A stretch of 64,000 bases of DNA from contig JADKIC010000009.1 in assembly GCA_016721435.1 (NCBI GenBank), forward strand, positions 57,617 through 121,616, written 5' to 3'. The position numbers and the translations under genes were made by a program. Source of the stretch: Bacteroidota bacterium. Lineage in GTDB: Bacteria; Bacteroidota; Bacteroidia; AKYH767-A; OLB10. The notes beneath the pieces were generated by a model. The model searched no databases. It was not told the DNA's origin and saw only the letters and a program-made list of their open reading frames with translations. Below, piece after piece: positions 37,221 through 46,391 of this stretch. Position 1 is the stretch's first letter. Each line of letters begins with the position of its first letter.

Positions 37221-37628
37221 TACAGTTGAAATACAGTTGAAATACAATAGAAATACAATAGAAATACAGTTGAAATACAGTTGAAATACAGTTGAAATGC
37301 AGTTGAAATGCAGTTGAAATACGATGGAATTACAGTTGAAAATATAGTAGAATAGACACTTTCCCACGAAATGTGTAAGTATTTCAACTGCATTTCCACT
37401 GTATATCCACGTATCCCACTGTATTTCCACGTATCCCACTGTATATCCACGTATCCCACTATATATCCATGTATCCTACTGTAGTATATCCATGTATCCC
37501 AATGTATATCCATGCATCCCCACTGTATTTCAACTGTATATCCACGTATCCCACTATATATCCATGTATCCCCACTGTATTTCTATTGTATTTCTATTGT
37601 ATTTCTATTGTATCCCCACCGCATTTCA
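37221..37628. repeat. Array of 10-11 bp repeats in two opposing orientations
   Basis: Left part, 37221-37341: eleven consecutive 11 bp units of TACAGTTGAAA and close variants (TACAATAGAAA, TGCAGTTGAAA). A spacer follows, 37342-37377. Right part, 37378-37628: about twenty-five 10-11 bp units in the opposite orientation, such as TTTCAACTGTA, TATCCACGTA and TCCCACTGTA, the last three full units being TTTCTATTGTA. The two sides could pair over long stretches. The array separates the divergent padR and trmN6 promoters. Open frames across it are a by-product of the periodic sequence. Confidence 0.85.
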
Positions 37629-37660
37629 TTCCAGCAATTTGTATTATCCATTCCAATCCT

Positions 37661-37668
37661 TACTTTTG
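37661..37668 (+). promoter_or_regulatory. -7 promoter element for trmN6
   Basis: TACTTTTG, a full match, 15 bases before ATG 37684 and directly after the repeat array. Confidence 0.5.
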
Positions 37669-37683
37669 TTTAACAGCTAACCT

Positions 37684-38389
37684 ATGCCAGCAACGGTTTT
37701 TCATTTCAAGCGTTTTACCATCAACCAGGACCGATGTGCAATGAAAGTTGGCACATATGGAGTTTTGTTGGGGGCATGGGTAACAGTTCCTGATGCAGGT
37801 AAAATTCTCGATATAGGCACGGGCACCGGACTCATTGCATTAATGATGGCGCAGAAATCAAATGCTTTTATAGACGCGATTGATATTGATCTTCCTTCAT
37901 ATGAACAGGCAAAGGAGAACGTGCTTCTATCACCTTGGTCGGATCATGTTCGTGTGATTCATTCTGCCCTGAAGGATTATAAACCCGGTTATCGGTACGA
38001 CCTGATCGTTAGTAATCCGCCTTATTTTATGGATAGTTATGCGGCAACCGATGAAGCCAGAAATCTTGCGCGCTCTGCCTCTGCATCGCTGTCGTATGAT
38101 GATTTGCTGAACGGTGTGGTGAGGCTATTGGTAAATACCGGTAGATTTTCTGTGATTCTTCCACATAAGGAAGGTCAGATTTTCAGAGAAAGCCGAGCAG
38201 AATGGCCTCTTTTGTAATAAACTGGTAAACGTCAGGACTGGCAGAGATAAGCCTTTTAAGCGGGTGCTAATGGATTTTAGCAGGAGAGAAGAAGAGTTGA
38301 TGGAAGAAGAACTCGTGATTCATTTTGATAGCAGACATTTTACAGAAGAATATAAAAGGCTTACCGGTGAATATTATCCTGCCTTCTGA
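37684..38389 (+). CDS. trmN6: tRNA1(Val) (adenine(37)-N6)-methyltransferase, frameshifted
   Basis: A class I methyltransferase that modifies adenine 37 of tRNA-Val. It has HFKRFTINQDRCAMKVGTYG, the SAM motif ILDIGTGTGLIALMMAQ, and the catalytic SNPPYF typical of N6-adenine methylation. The frame breaks near 38193 (after IFRE) and stops at 38217. In the next frame the expected C-terminus continues (AEQNGLFCNKLVNVRTG, KPFKRVLMDFSR, FTEEYKRLTGEYYPAF) to a TGA at 38387-38389. The repaired protein is about 235 residues, the normal size, so the break is probably a sequence error. Confidence 0.9.
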
Positions 38390-38508
38390 AGATTACCGCT
38401 TTTGTTCAGTTAAAACCGTGTAGGAGTATTCAGACTTATCAGATGTTATGAAGCGTGAACAACATTTCATTCATGTTTCTTGATAAAGGCTATATACCTG
38501 ACAAGACG

Positions 38509-39840
38509 TTAATCCTCACTCTCCACAAACCGAATTCCCATCTCCTGAAGCTCTTCTATTATCGGTTTGAAAATTTCTTCATGAACCGGAATCTGAACAC
38601 CCTTTACTGAAAATTTTCCTTCCAGTATTTTAATTGCTGCTATGCCAAGCGGTAGTCCAACGGTTTTGGCCATAGCCGTATCGGTCTGATCATCTCCTTT
38701 CACTACCAATGAGGATACCAATTTCTTCCTGATGCCACCTAGTGTATATTCAAATTGGTGTTGCATAACAATCATGTCCTTGTCTCCCTCTTTTAATACC
38801 CATTTCTTCTCCAGTAATTGTTGAAGAATTTGCGCGGGACTTGCATTTTTTAAACCCACCGGTTTCTCTTCTAAAATACCTGTAGAGCGGATTCTCTCCA
38901 TCGAAGGGCCATCCGGATCAATCTTGCAGTAATGCGCAATCTTTTCTTCGAGATCACTTCCCATTACAGATGGTGGTATGAAAGCTTCTGTGAACTGACG
39001 ATAACTGAGTTGATCACTGTTTTCGACCACGAATGAATCATCCGTTAAACCCAATGTGACAAATACCTGCCACGCACTGCAAAATCCTTCTTGGCGTAAA
39101 GTTCCGCGTATTAAAGTCGGTATGTTTTCAATGCCATAATGGTGGCGGTAGGCTAACGAATCACGGTTGGCATAGCCGTCAAATTTACCAACACCTTCCA
39201 CTATAATCCGGACCGATTCACTGAAGAGCCGATGATAGGGTAAGTAGTGATATTTTCCGCTTTGAATGTATTTCGCGGTTCCTTGTCCGGCGAGGATGAC
39301 ATTGCGTGGATTCCACGTGAATTTATATCCCCAGGGATTATCGATCGATTCAGGGGCGATAAGTCCTCCGGTGTAGGAGCAAAAGGAAGTGATGGTGGCG
39401 CCCTGTTTTTTTAATTTCAAAATAATTTCCATCGCCGACATATGGTCTATGCCCGGATCCAGTCCGCATTCATTTAGAAAGAGCAGGTTTTTTTCAATGG
39501 CTTCTTCATGTAATGATAAAATCTCCTTCGATACATAACTCGCCGTCACCAGGTTCTTGCCAAATCGCAGGCATTCTTTTGCTACTAAGAAATGCAGGGC
39601 AGGAGGAAGGAGGGAGATCACCAGATCTGCCTTGTTGATTTCATCTGATCGCTGTTGTTCATTTTCAATATCAAACTGTAGCGCAACGCCCGATGAGTTC
39701 CCGTTGATCTTATCCTCAGCAAAATGCTTTTCCTTATCCCCAATTCTTAATGTAAATTGTTTATCTCCAGCATTTTTGAGAAGGTATTGAATCAATGAAC
39801 CGGAGGACCTCCCGGCGCCAAGCAATAAGATGGTTTTCAT
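38509..39840 (-). CDS. Saccharopine dehydrogenase family protein (lysine-forming type)
   Basis: The 443-residue protein starts with a Rossmann motif LLLGAGRSSGSLIQYLL and follows the LYS9-type layout: ADLVISLLPPALHFLVAKEC, NECGLDPGIDHMSAM, and SYTGGLIAPESIDNPWGYKF, all characteristic of saccharopine dehydrogenase/homospermidine-synthase-like proteins. In Bacteroidota such proteins are usually assigned to lysine degradation via saccharopine. No second pathway gene is adjacent. A minus-strand TACATTTG promoter element lies 16 bases upstream. Confidence 0.88.
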   Translation of the reverse strand: MKTILLLGAGRSSGSLIQYLLKNAGDKQFTLRIGDKEKHFAEDKINGNSSGVALQFDIENEQQRSDEINKADLVISLLPPALHFLVAKECLRFGKNLVTASYVSKEILSLHEEAIEKNLLFLNECGLDPGIDHMSAMEIILKLKKQGATITSFCSYTGGLIAPESIDNPWGYKFTWNPRNVILAGQGTAKYIQSGKYHYLPYHRLFSESVRIIVEGVGKFDGYANRDSLAYRHHYGIENIPTLIRGTLRQEGFCSAWQVFVTLGLTDDSFVVENSDQLSYRQFTEAFIPPSVMGSDLEEKIAHYCKIDPDGPSMERIRSTGILEEKPVGLKNASPAQILQQLLEKKWVLKEGDKDMIVMQHQFEYTLGGIRKKLVSSLVVKGDDQTDTAMAKTVGLPLGIAAIKILEGKFSVKGVQIPVHEEIFKPIIEELQEMGIRFVESED

Positions 39841-39856
39841 ATTAATTTTTCAACTG

Positions 39857-39864
39857 CAAATGTA
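39857..39864 (-). promoter_or_regulatory. -7 promoter element for the saccharopine dehydrogenase gene
   Basis: Minus strand TACATTTG, a full match, 16 bases from the ATG at 39840. Confidence 0.5.
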
Positions 39865-39894
39865 TAAAAGATAGGAGGGTATCCGTTCTGTATG

Positions 39895-39902
39895 TAACTT
39901 TG
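39895..39902 (+). promoter_or_regulatory. -7 promoter element for the DUF4476 gene
   Basis: TAACTTTG, a full match, 32 bases before ATG 39935. It is back to back with the minus-strand promoter at 39857. Confidence 0.5.
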
Positions 39903-39934
39903 TCAGACTCTCTTAAATAAAATGTATAAATAAT

Positions 39935-40918
39935 ATGAAAAGATTAACTCTCTTAGGAATGGTGCTGTTGCTTTCATTCCATATTTCCGCACAAACTTCA
40001 AACGTAGTCCTCTTTACCGAAAACGGGGAGCGATTTACAGCTATTTTGAATGGTATCAGACAAAATGATAAGCCTGAAACAAATGTGAAAATTACCGGAT
40101 TAAGTGCAGAGTTTTATAAGCTAAAGGTGATTTTTGAAAGTACGGCATTGGGCGAGAAGAATTTTAATATGGCGATTGAATTGGGAAAAGAGAATACCTA
40201 TGTGATTAAGAAGAACAATAAGGGAGAATTCGTACTGCGTTTTATGGGCTCCGTTCCTCTGGCTGAAGCTCCACGAAATACACCTGCACAATCTACGGTG
40301 GTATACCATGCGAATCCTGTAGCACAACCCGTTGAAGGAACAATGAGTTCTCAAACAGTAACCACCACTACCACAACGCAAGGTGCCTCTACCGGTGATC
40401 CGGAAGCGGTGAGTTTGAATATGGGGATGAATGTAGATGGCGTGGGTGGAAATATCAGTATCAATGTTTCCGGAATGGATGGAACCATGCAGCAAACCGG
40501 AACTACTACCGTTACACATACTCAAACAACCACTACCACCACCAATGTAACCGGGATGAATACACCTCCTCCTCCTCCGGCTCCGGTAGTTTATTTACCC
40601 GGATATAACGGTCCGGTGGGTTGTCCGATTCCGATGAGTCCGCAGGATTTTGACGACCTGAAGCAAACCGTTTCCTCAAAAAGCTTCGAAGAAACCAAGT
40701 TCACCATTTCGAAACAAGTATTGCAGGATCGTTGTATGTTGGTATCACAAGTGAAACAAATGATGCTCATCTTCACCTTCGAGCAAACACGACTCGATTT
40801 TGCTAAATTCGCCTATGATCGCACTTATGATATCGGGAATTATTTTAAAGTGAACGATGCTTTTACTTTTGAAAGTTCCATCGAGGATTTGAATGAGTAT
40901 ATCGATGCAAGAAGATAA
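39935..40918 (+). CDS. Secreted DUF4476 protein
   Basis: The 327-residue protein has a signal peptide (LTLLGMVLLLSFHISAQ) and a beta-rich N-terminal domain (NVVLFTENGERFTAILNG, KVIFESTALGEKNFNM). The middle is low-complexity, with runs of Thr (VTTTTTTQGAST, TTVTHTQTTTTTTNVTG) and Pro (TPPPPPAP). The C-terminal ~95 residues form a helical DUF4476 domain (MSPQDFDDLKQTVSSKSFEE, CMLVSQVKQMMLIFTFEQ, FAYDRTYDIGNYFKV). DUF4476 is common in Bacteroidota and has no known function. A terminator follows at 40988. Confidence 0.85.
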   Translation: MKRLTLLGMVLLLSFHISAQTSNVVLFTENGERFTAILNGIRQNDKPETNVKITGLSAEFYKLKVIFESTALGEKNFNMAIELGKENTYVIKKNNKGEFVLRFMGSVPLAEAPRNTPAQSTVVYHANPVAQPVEGTMSSQTVTTTTTTQGASTGDPEAVSLNMGMNVDGVGGNISINVSGMDGTMQQTGTTTVTHTQTTTTTTNVTGMNTPPPPPAPVVYLPGYNGPVGCPIPMSPQDFDDLKQTVSSKSFEETKFTISKQVLQDRCMLVSQVKQMMLIFTFEQTRLDFAKFAYDRTYDIGNYFKVNDAFTFESSIEDLNEYIDARR

Positions 40919-40987
40919 TCCCTTCACCCATGCAGCAGTTTTTTGCATAGTAATCTGGTGAACGGACACCCATATGAGTAAAAAAAT

Positions 40988-41010
40988 AGCCTCCGAATCG
41001 GGGGCTTTTT
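40988..41010 (+). terminator. Rho-independent terminator after the DUF4476 gene
   Basis: AGCCTCCGA and TCGGGGGCT pair over 9 bp (one G-U) around a single A, followed by TTTTT. Confidence 0.75.
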
Positions 41011-41036
41011 CTTTACAAAGACTTACACTTACGGAC

Positions 41037-41044
41037 TATCTTTG
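41037..41044 (+). promoter_or_regulatory. -7 promoter element for the DUF423 gene, near-leaderless
   Basis: TATCTTTG, a full match, with only five bases before ATG 41050. It rules out the GTG at 41044 as the start. Confidence 0.55.
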
Positions 41045-41049
41045 TGCCA

Positions 41050-41445
41050 ATGAATAATCAAATCATAAGGATGGGTGCAATTGCGGCAGCTATCGCGGTA
41101 ATTTTAGGAGCTTTCGGCGCTCATAAACTCAAGGAGCTTTTAGACGAAAATGCATTGGCCACCTGGGAGACCGCCTGTCGATATCAGTTCTATCATGCAC
41201 TGGCTTTAGTCCTTACGGGGATTTTGTTCACGCAGAAATCATCTCCTTCCTACCGCTGGGCAATGCGGTTTTTTCTGGCGGGGATTTTCCTTTTTAGCGG
41301 CTCAATTTATCTACTCTCGATTCGTAGTTTGTTGGATGTAAATGTGTTGTGGGTGGGGCCGGTGACACCTCTGGGTGGCCTTTGTTTTATTGTAGGTTGG
41401 ATCTTTTTGGCATTTCCGAAGAATCCGGAAAAAACATCCGTCTAA
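41050..41445 (+). CDS. DUF423 (YgdD/TMEM256) membrane protein
   Basis: The 131-residue protein has four membrane helices and the family features MGAIAAAIAVILGAFGAHKLK, TWETACRYQFYHALALVLTG, SGSIYLLS, and VTPLGGLCFIVGWIFLA. DUF423 proteins are small inner-membrane proteins of unknown function. The start follows the promoter at 41037-41044 closely. The next gene begins 40 bp downstream. Confidence 0.9.
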   Translation: MNNQIIRMGAIAAAIAVILGAFGAHKLKELLDENALATWETACRYQFYHALALVLTGILFTQKSSPSYRWAMRFFLAGIFLFSGSIYLLSIRSLLDVNVLWVGPVTPLGGLCFIVGWIFLAFPKNPEKTSV

Positions 41446-41485
41446 ATTGAAGACAATAAATATTTTATTTCTACTTTAGTTGACT

Positions 41486-41980
41486 ATGCGTATATCACAT
41501 CTCTTAATCGTAATCTTAATCGGTATCGGAATGACCGCCTGTAAATCAGGAAAAAATTCAAGTTCCGGAAATGAAGTGAATGAAAATAAAGGAGGAAATT
41601 CCTCAGAAACAGCCGGTACTCCGCCGGAATCCGCCGGAAATATTCAACAGACAGAGCGCTGGACAAGGGAGCAAGCCGCACTGGGACCTGATTCGTTCAG
41701 GCTCATTGTGACATTTATCAGTATCGGGGCAGGGACAGATCCGGATGCAAAGACCTATCTTGATAGCTATATTCTTGATTATAAGACAAAAAAAGGAAAG
41801 GCAGTCAGGTATATCATGATTCCATGGGGCAGGGAAGGTGAGGTAGATTGCTGTTTTGATTTGAAAGATCTAACTGTCTCAGAACAAAGTGATTTCATTG
41901 AAGGATTGCGAAATACGATGAAAGCCAGAGAGCTGATTCAAATCAATGAAAACGCAAAAAACCGCTTTAAATCCAGATAG
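41486..41980 (+). CDS. Lipoprotein of unknown function
   Basis: The N-terminus (MRISHLLIVILIGIGMTAC) ends in a lipobox with Cys at residue 19, followed by KSGKNSSSGNEVNENKGG, a flexible Ser/Asn/Gly-rich linker. The rest (RWTREQAALGPDSFRLIVTF, YLDSYILDYKTKKGKAVRY, IMIPWGREGEVDCCFDL) is a small globular domain that I do not recognise. The lipobox is followed by K, not a clear export signal such as SDDDG. About 165 residues. Start ATG 41486 was chosen over a TTG two codons earlier. Confidence 0.75.
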   Translation: MRISHLLIVILIGIGMTACKSGKNSSSGNEVNENKGGNSSETAGTPPESAGNIQQTERWTREQAALGPDSFRLIVTFISIGAGTDPDAKTYLDSYILDYKTKKGKAVRYIMIPWGREGEVDCCFDLKDLTVSEQSDFIEGLRNTMKARELIQINENAKNRFKSR

Positions 41981-42021
41981 GGATCTAAAGAAATTTGTTG
42001 CCTTACCACTATATTTTACTG

Positions 42022-42029
42022 TAAATTTG
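42022..42029 (+). promoter_or_regulatory. -7 promoter element for pckA
   Basis: TAAATTTG, a full match, 17 bases before ATG 42047. Confidence 0.55.
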
Positions 42030-42046
42030 TCGCAGCTAAAAACACT

Positions 42047-43663
42047 ATGAACGAATACGGATTAAAGAACCCCAAAGCATCTGTAGCAGATCTGGGACTT
42101 AAGAACGTTGGAACAGCGTACTGGAACCTCTCACCGGCTGAATTAGTAGAGGAAACTATTCTTCAGGGAATGGGCGAGTTAACCGACACCGGTGCATTGG
42201 CGATTGATACCGGTGAATTTACCGGTCGTTCACCTAAAGATAAATTTACGGTCTTTGATGCTGAAACTGAAAAGTCAGTGTGGTGGGGCGATATCAATAT
42301 AAAATTTGATGCGCAGAAATTTGATCAGATGCTCACGCGCATTTCTGCCTATTTCACCGGTCGTGAAGTGTATGTCCGTGATGCCTATGCCTGTGCAGAT
42401 CAGCGTTACCGTATGAATGTGCGTGTGGTGACGGAGTATCCCTGGCAGAATCTTTTTGTGAACAATCTCTTCCTGCGTCCGAATAGAGATGAAATTGAAA
42501 ACATGAGTCCGGATTGGGTGATCATTAATGCGCCAGGCTTCCTCGCCGATCCTGCTATCGACGGAACACGTCAGCATAATTTTGCGATGATCAATTTCAC
42601 GAAAAAAATGATTCTGATTGGCGGAACAGGTTATACCGGCGAAATTAAAAAAGGAATTTTTACGGTATTGAATTATATTTTGCCTCACCACAAAGGGGTG
42701 TTGAGTATGCACTGCTCTGCTAATATTGGCGATAAAGGGGATACTGCTTTGTTCTTTGGGTTATCAGGTACCGGAAAAACAACATTGAGTGCTGACCCGC
42801 ACCGTGGATTGATCGGTGATGATGAACATGGCTGGAGTGATGATTCCGTTTTCAATTTTGAAGGAGGATGTTACGCAAAGTGTGTCAACCTTTCTGCTGA
42901 AAAAGAGCCGCAAATATTTGACGCTATCCGCTTCGGATCACTTCTTGAAAATACAGAATTTCATCCGGGGACAACCACCACGGATTATGATAATATTACC
43001 AAAACAGAAAATACGCGCGTTGCCTATCCGATTAATTTTATCGAAAATGCAGAAGAGCCTTCTGTAGCCGCACCGCCTAAAAATATTTTCTTTCTTACCT
43101 GTGATGCTTTTGGTGTATTGCCTCCCATTAGTCGTTTGACAAATGCACAAGCCATGTATCATTTCATCTCCGGTTATACAGCGAAGGTTGCAGGAACAGA
43201 AATGGGTATCACTGAGCCTACAACTACCTTCTCTGCTTGCTTCGGTAAAGCATTCCTTCCCCTACATCCTGCCCGTTATGCAGAGCTGCTTGGAAAAAAG
43301 TTGAAGGATAATCCGGATATCAAAGTTTGGCTCGTTAATACCGGCTGGAGTGGTGGTGCCTTTGGTGTGGGCTCCCGTATGAAGTTGAGCTATACCCGCG
43401 CCATGATTACTGCGGCGCTGAACGGAGAATTTGATAAAGTGAAATACGAAGAATTGCCTGTATTCCGTCTGCAAATGCCTGTAACCTGTACCGGTGTTCC
43501 TGATGGTATTATGAATCCACGTAATACATGGAAGGATAAGTCCGCTTTCGATCAGACAGCCATTGATCTTGCTGTGAAGTTCGTGAAGAATTTTGCGCAG
43601 TACGCAGATGGTGCTTCAGCAGAAATCCTCTCTGCAGCTCCTTCGGTTCCTGAAATAGCTTAA
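42047..43663 (+). CDS. pckA: Phosphoenolpyruvate carboxykinase (ATP)
   Basis: The enzyme converts oxaloacetate and ATP to phosphoenolpyruvate, the entry to gluconeogenesis. The 538-residue protein has IDTGEFTGRSPKDKFTV (substrate Arg), NIGDKGDTALFFGLSGTGKTTLS (PEPCK-specific kinase motif, cited as GLSGTGKTTLSADP at about residue 238), LIGDDEHGWSDD (metal ligands), and NTGWSGGAFGVGSRM. All catalytic segments are intact. It has its own promoter and terminator, so it is transcribed alone. Confidence 0.96.
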   Translation: MNEYGLKNPKASVADLGLKNVGTAYWNLSPAELVEETILQGMGELTDTGALAIDTGEFTGRSPKDKFTVFDAETEKSVWWGDINIKFDAQKFDQMLTRISAYFTGREVYVRDAYACADQRYRMNVRVVTEYPWQNLFVNNLFLRPNRDEIENMSPDWVIINAPGFLADPAIDGTRQHNFAMINFTKKMILIGGTGYTGEIKKGIFTVLNYILPHHKGVLSMHCSANIGDKGDTALFFGLSGTGKTTLSADPHRGLIGDDEHGWSDDSVFNFEGGCYAKCVNLSAEKEPQIFDAIRFGSLLENTEFHPGTTTTDYDNITKTENTRVAYPINFIENAEEPSVAAPPKNIFFLTCDAFGVLPPISRLTNAQAMYHFISGYTAKVAGTEMGITEPTTTFSACFGKAFLPLHPARYAELLGKKLKDNPDIKVWLVNTGWSGGAFGVGSRMKLSYTRAMITAALNGEFDKVKYEELPVFRLQMPVTCTGVPDGIMNPRNTWKDKSAFDQTAIDLAVKFVKNFAQYADGASAEILSAAPSVPEIA

Positions 43664-43686
43664 GAAAAAATGAAATAATGAATAAG

Positions 43687-43712
43687 AAGGGTCTCCTGGA
43701 GGCCCTTTTTTA
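43687..43712 (+). terminator. Rho-independent terminator after pckA
   Basis: AAGGGTCTCC and GGAGGCCCTT can pair, with a tight loop, followed by TTTTTTAT. It lies 23 bp after the stop codon. Confidence 0.75.
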
Positions 43713-43755
43713 TTTTATAAACTCTCGTTCGTTTATTTTATCATTGCTGAAAAAC

Positions 43756-43763
43756 TAATTTTG
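43756..43763 (+). promoter_or_regulatory. -7 promoter element for rsmE, near-leaderless
   Basis: TAATTTTG, a full match, four bases before ATG 43768. Confidence 0.55.
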
Positions 43764-43767
43764 TAAG

Positions 43768-44457
43768 ATGCATCTCTTCTACGCACCAGAATTAAACACC
43801 AATGACTTCTCCCTTCCCGAAGAAGAAACGCATCACCTGATTCATGTCCTTCGTTTATCACAGGGAGATAAAGTGGAGGTGACAGATGGGTTGGGCACGC
43901 TTGCTGTTTGTGAGGTTGCGCAAATCTCTAAGAAGTCAGCCTTTTTGAAGATGTTAACCAGTGAGAATTTGCCTCAACCTGCACGCCGGTTACACATGGG
44001 CATCGCTCCAACTAAGAATATGGATCGCCTGGAATGGTTTGTGGAAAAAGCAACGGAAATTGGTGTGTGTCGCATCACTCCGCTACTTTGTAAACACTCC
44101 GAGCGCAAGGTGTTGAATACAGATCGGCTCAGAAAGCTGGTGGTAGCCGCTGCTAAGCAATCCCGTCAATTTTGGTTTCCCACGCTCGATGGGCTATGTC
44201 CTTTTGATGTATTTATACATCAGGAAAATTCAGGAATTAATTATATCGCGCATTGTCATCCCGGACCCAAGGAGCCTTTATCATCAATAACGAAAGAAGA
44301 TGTCGTTTCCATTTTAATCGGACCTGAAGGGGATTTCAATTCGGCAGAAGTGGAAATGGCAATGAAGAGGGGATTCCAATCCATTTCGCTCGGAGAAAGC
44401 AGACTGCGCACTGAAACGGCTGCCCTTGTTGCTGTGGTTGCATTTAATATATCCTGA
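43768..44457 (+). CDS. rsmE: 16S rRNA (uracil(1498)-N3)-methyltransferase
   Basis: The 229-residue SPOUT-class enzyme methylates U1498 of 16S rRNA. It has the PUA-like N-terminus (ETHHLIHVLRLSQGDKVEVTDG) and the knot motifs KATEIGVCRITPL, AAKQSRQFWFPTL, ILIGPEGDF and SLGESRLRTETAALVAV. Length and motifs are normal. It is separated by 196 bp from the next gene; that spacer holds nothing recognisable. Confidence 0.95.
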   Translation: MHLFYAPELNTNDFSLPEEETHHLIHVLRLSQGDKVEVTDGLGTLAVCEVAQISKKSAFLKMLTSENLPQPARRLHMGIAPTKNMDRLEWFVEKATEIGVCRITPLLCKHSERKVLNTDRLRKLVVAAAKQSRQFWFPTLDGLCPFDVFIHQENSGINYIAHCHPGPKEPLSSITKEDVVSILIGPEGDFNSAEVEMAMKRGFQSISLGESRLRTETAALVAVVAFNIS

Positions 44458-44653
44458 TACGGATTGTTGCATTTTCAGTTCTTATGTGAGTACTTGTTTT
44501 TAAAAGCTGGAGAAATAGGAGGTGATCTTTATCACGGTCTTATTTAAAGCTGATCTTGAATTAAGTGAAGGTGCAAAATTAAATTTGTGTGGTAATTTGA
44601 TGTACATTCATCCAATAATAGAGTACCCTTTTTTGAAAGTTGATTAAAGAAAG

Positions 44654-46336
44654 ATGACAGCATTAGAAGTTGTATTTATGTTGCTTGGTGGAATCGGTCT
44701 CTTTATCTTCTCCCTGAAGATGATAGAAGAGTCAGTGAAGAATCTTTCCGGCCGCACTTTTAAATTGTTTTTGCAAAAGCTGACGAAGAATAAAATTTTA
44801 GCGGTTGCCGGGAGTGCTTTGTTGGCGGCTTTGTTACAAGGCAGCTCTGTCCTGATGGTGATGGTGCTGGCATTGGTGGGTGCAGGTGTGTTGTCACTGA
44901 GTGGTGCTCTTGCCTTTATTTTGGGCGCCAATATAGGAACTACATTGGATACCTGGGTGGTGGTACTGGTAGGTTTTAAGATGAACCTGGAAGCCGTATC
45001 CTATCCTGCAATTATCCTTGCTGCATTATTGCAATTGTTTCCGGGGAAGGAGAAGCTGAGACATTATTCGCATTTGTTGTTTGGTTTTGGATTGATGTTT
45101 ATCAGTGTCTCCTTTATGAAACTGGCAGTAGCTGAACAATTGAATCATTTTGATCCGGCAACCTTAACCGGAATGGCTTCATGGAAATTTGTGCTTGCCG
45201 GATTGGTGATTACGATGTTGATTCAATCGAGTCTCGCGACGATGACACTTGCGCTGAGTGCACTGCATAGCGGTGCAATTGATTTCAGTACTGCTGCAGC
45301 TATTGTGGTAGGATCGGAAGTGGGAACAACCGTTAAATTATTTTTAGGGACATTGGATGGACTGGCTTCGAAGAAAAGACTGGCGCTTGGAAATTTTCTG
45401 GTGAATGTGATTACTGCCATCATGGCCTTTACCTTCCTGCCTCAACTGGTGTTGTTGGTTCAAGACATACTTGGAATCGTTGATCCACTCACCGGACTGG
45501 TCGCATTTCAAAGTATTATTAATCTTATTGCTGTTATCGTTTTTCTCCCGTTTTTGAATGTTTTTTCTCAGTTTCTGGACAAGAGATATCGCGATGACTT
45601 CAGTGAAGTGACCACGTTCATCAGAAAAGAAGATTTAACAGATCCTTCGTCAGCGATCGAATTGTTTGCAAAGGATGCGGATTACTTTTTACACCTTTCT
45701 ATGGTTTTTAATCTGGAGCTCTTCAATCTTAAATCCGTTTATAGAAAATTTAACCCGGAGTGGATGGAGATTGATGAGAAGAGAGGATTTTATAAGAAAT
45801 CGCATATAGAGCAGTATGAGTTTCTAAAAACTCTTCAGGGAGAATTGCAGTTGTTTTATACAAGTTTACGGAGTAATAATCTTTCCCCGGAGCAAACAAA
45901 AAGGCTTGAAATGATTATTTCCGTCATACGAAGTTCCATGCACGCCTCGAAAAGTGCAAAGGATGTTAGTTCTAATATTCACAACTTATTCAGTTCTTCC
46001 AATGATGCGAAGTTTGCTATTTATTCACAAGTGAGAGAGAATATTGAAGGAGTATATGTAAATCTTGAAGAAATGGTAAGCCGAAATACCAGGGTGACTT
46101 ATGATGAGTTAAAGGCGATCTATGAGGACATTCTAATTACTTATGAGCAATTTCTGGAAGCCATTTATCTTCAGGCAAAGGAAGGCAGGCTGAATAGCAA
46201 TGATTTTACGACGATCTTGAATTTTAACCGCGAAATGTTTACCTCCAATAAGGCAATACTTTTTGCCGTGAAGGATTTGGTTCTTCTTCCCGAAGATGCA
46301 GCCCGATTTACTGAACTTCCTTTCTATAAAACCTAA
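44654..46336 (+). CDS. Na/Pi cotransporter family protein
   Basis: The 560-residue protein has a two-repeat Na/Pi-cotransporter core: QGSSVLMVMVLALVGAG in the first repeat and QSSLATMTLALSALHSGAI in the second, both carrying the QSS-type motif, plus ILGANIGTTLDTW and VGSEVGTTVKLFLG. About nine membrane helices end near residue 310. The C-terminal ~230 residues are helical and PhoU-like (LHLSMVFNLELFNLKSVY, VNLEEMVSRNTRVTYDE). Such proteins import phosphate with Na+, or act in cyclic-di-AMP-type or phosphate regulation. No PhoB/R is adjacent. Confidence 0.9.
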   Translation: MTALEVVFMLLGGIGLFIFSLKMIEESVKNLSGRTFKLFLQKLTKNKILAVAGSALLAALLQGSSVLMVMVLALVGAGVLSLSGALAFILGANIGTTLDTWVVVLVGFKMNLEAVSYPAIILAALLQLFPGKEKLRHYSHLLFGFGLMFISVSFMKLAVAEQLNHFDPATLTGMASWKFVLAGLVITMLIQSSLATMTLALSALHSGAIDFSTAAAIVVGSEVGTTVKLFLGTLDGLASKKRLALGNFLVNVITAIMAFTFLPQLVLLVQDILGIVDPLTGLVAFQSIINLIAVIVFLPFLNVFSQFLDKRYRDDFSEVTTFIRKEDLTDPSSAIELFAKDADYFLHLSMVFNLELFNLKSVYRKFNPEWMEIDEKRGFYKKSHIEQYEFLKTLQGELQLFYTSLRSNNLSPEQTKRLEMIISVIRSSMHASKSAKDVSSNIHNLFSSSNDAKFAIYSQVRENIEGVYVNLEEMVSRNTRVTYDELKAIYEDILITYEQFLEAIYLQAKEGRLNSNDFTTILNFNREMFTSNKAILFAVKDLVLLPEDAARFTELPFYKT

Positions 46337-46375
46337 GTTGCTGAAGATTGTTTTTCTTTCTCCTCCTACATTTTA

Positions 46376-46383
46376 TACCTTTG
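46376..46383 (+). promoter_or_regulatory. -7 promoter element for the DUF4159 gene
   Basis: TACCTTTG, a full match, eight bases before ATG 46392. Confidence 0.5.
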
Positions 46384-46391
46384 CAGAAGCA

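Noticed and set aside
37221..37628. CRISPR array
   Set aside because: Units are 10-11 bp, directly adjacent and degenerate, with no regular unique spacers and no cas genes.
37191..37680. Open frames of 60-100 residues on both strands across the 11 bp array
   Set aside because: They exist only because the repeats lack stops in several frames; the peptides are repetitive (WDTWIYSG, NCISTVFQLYF) and no start signal or family match supports them.
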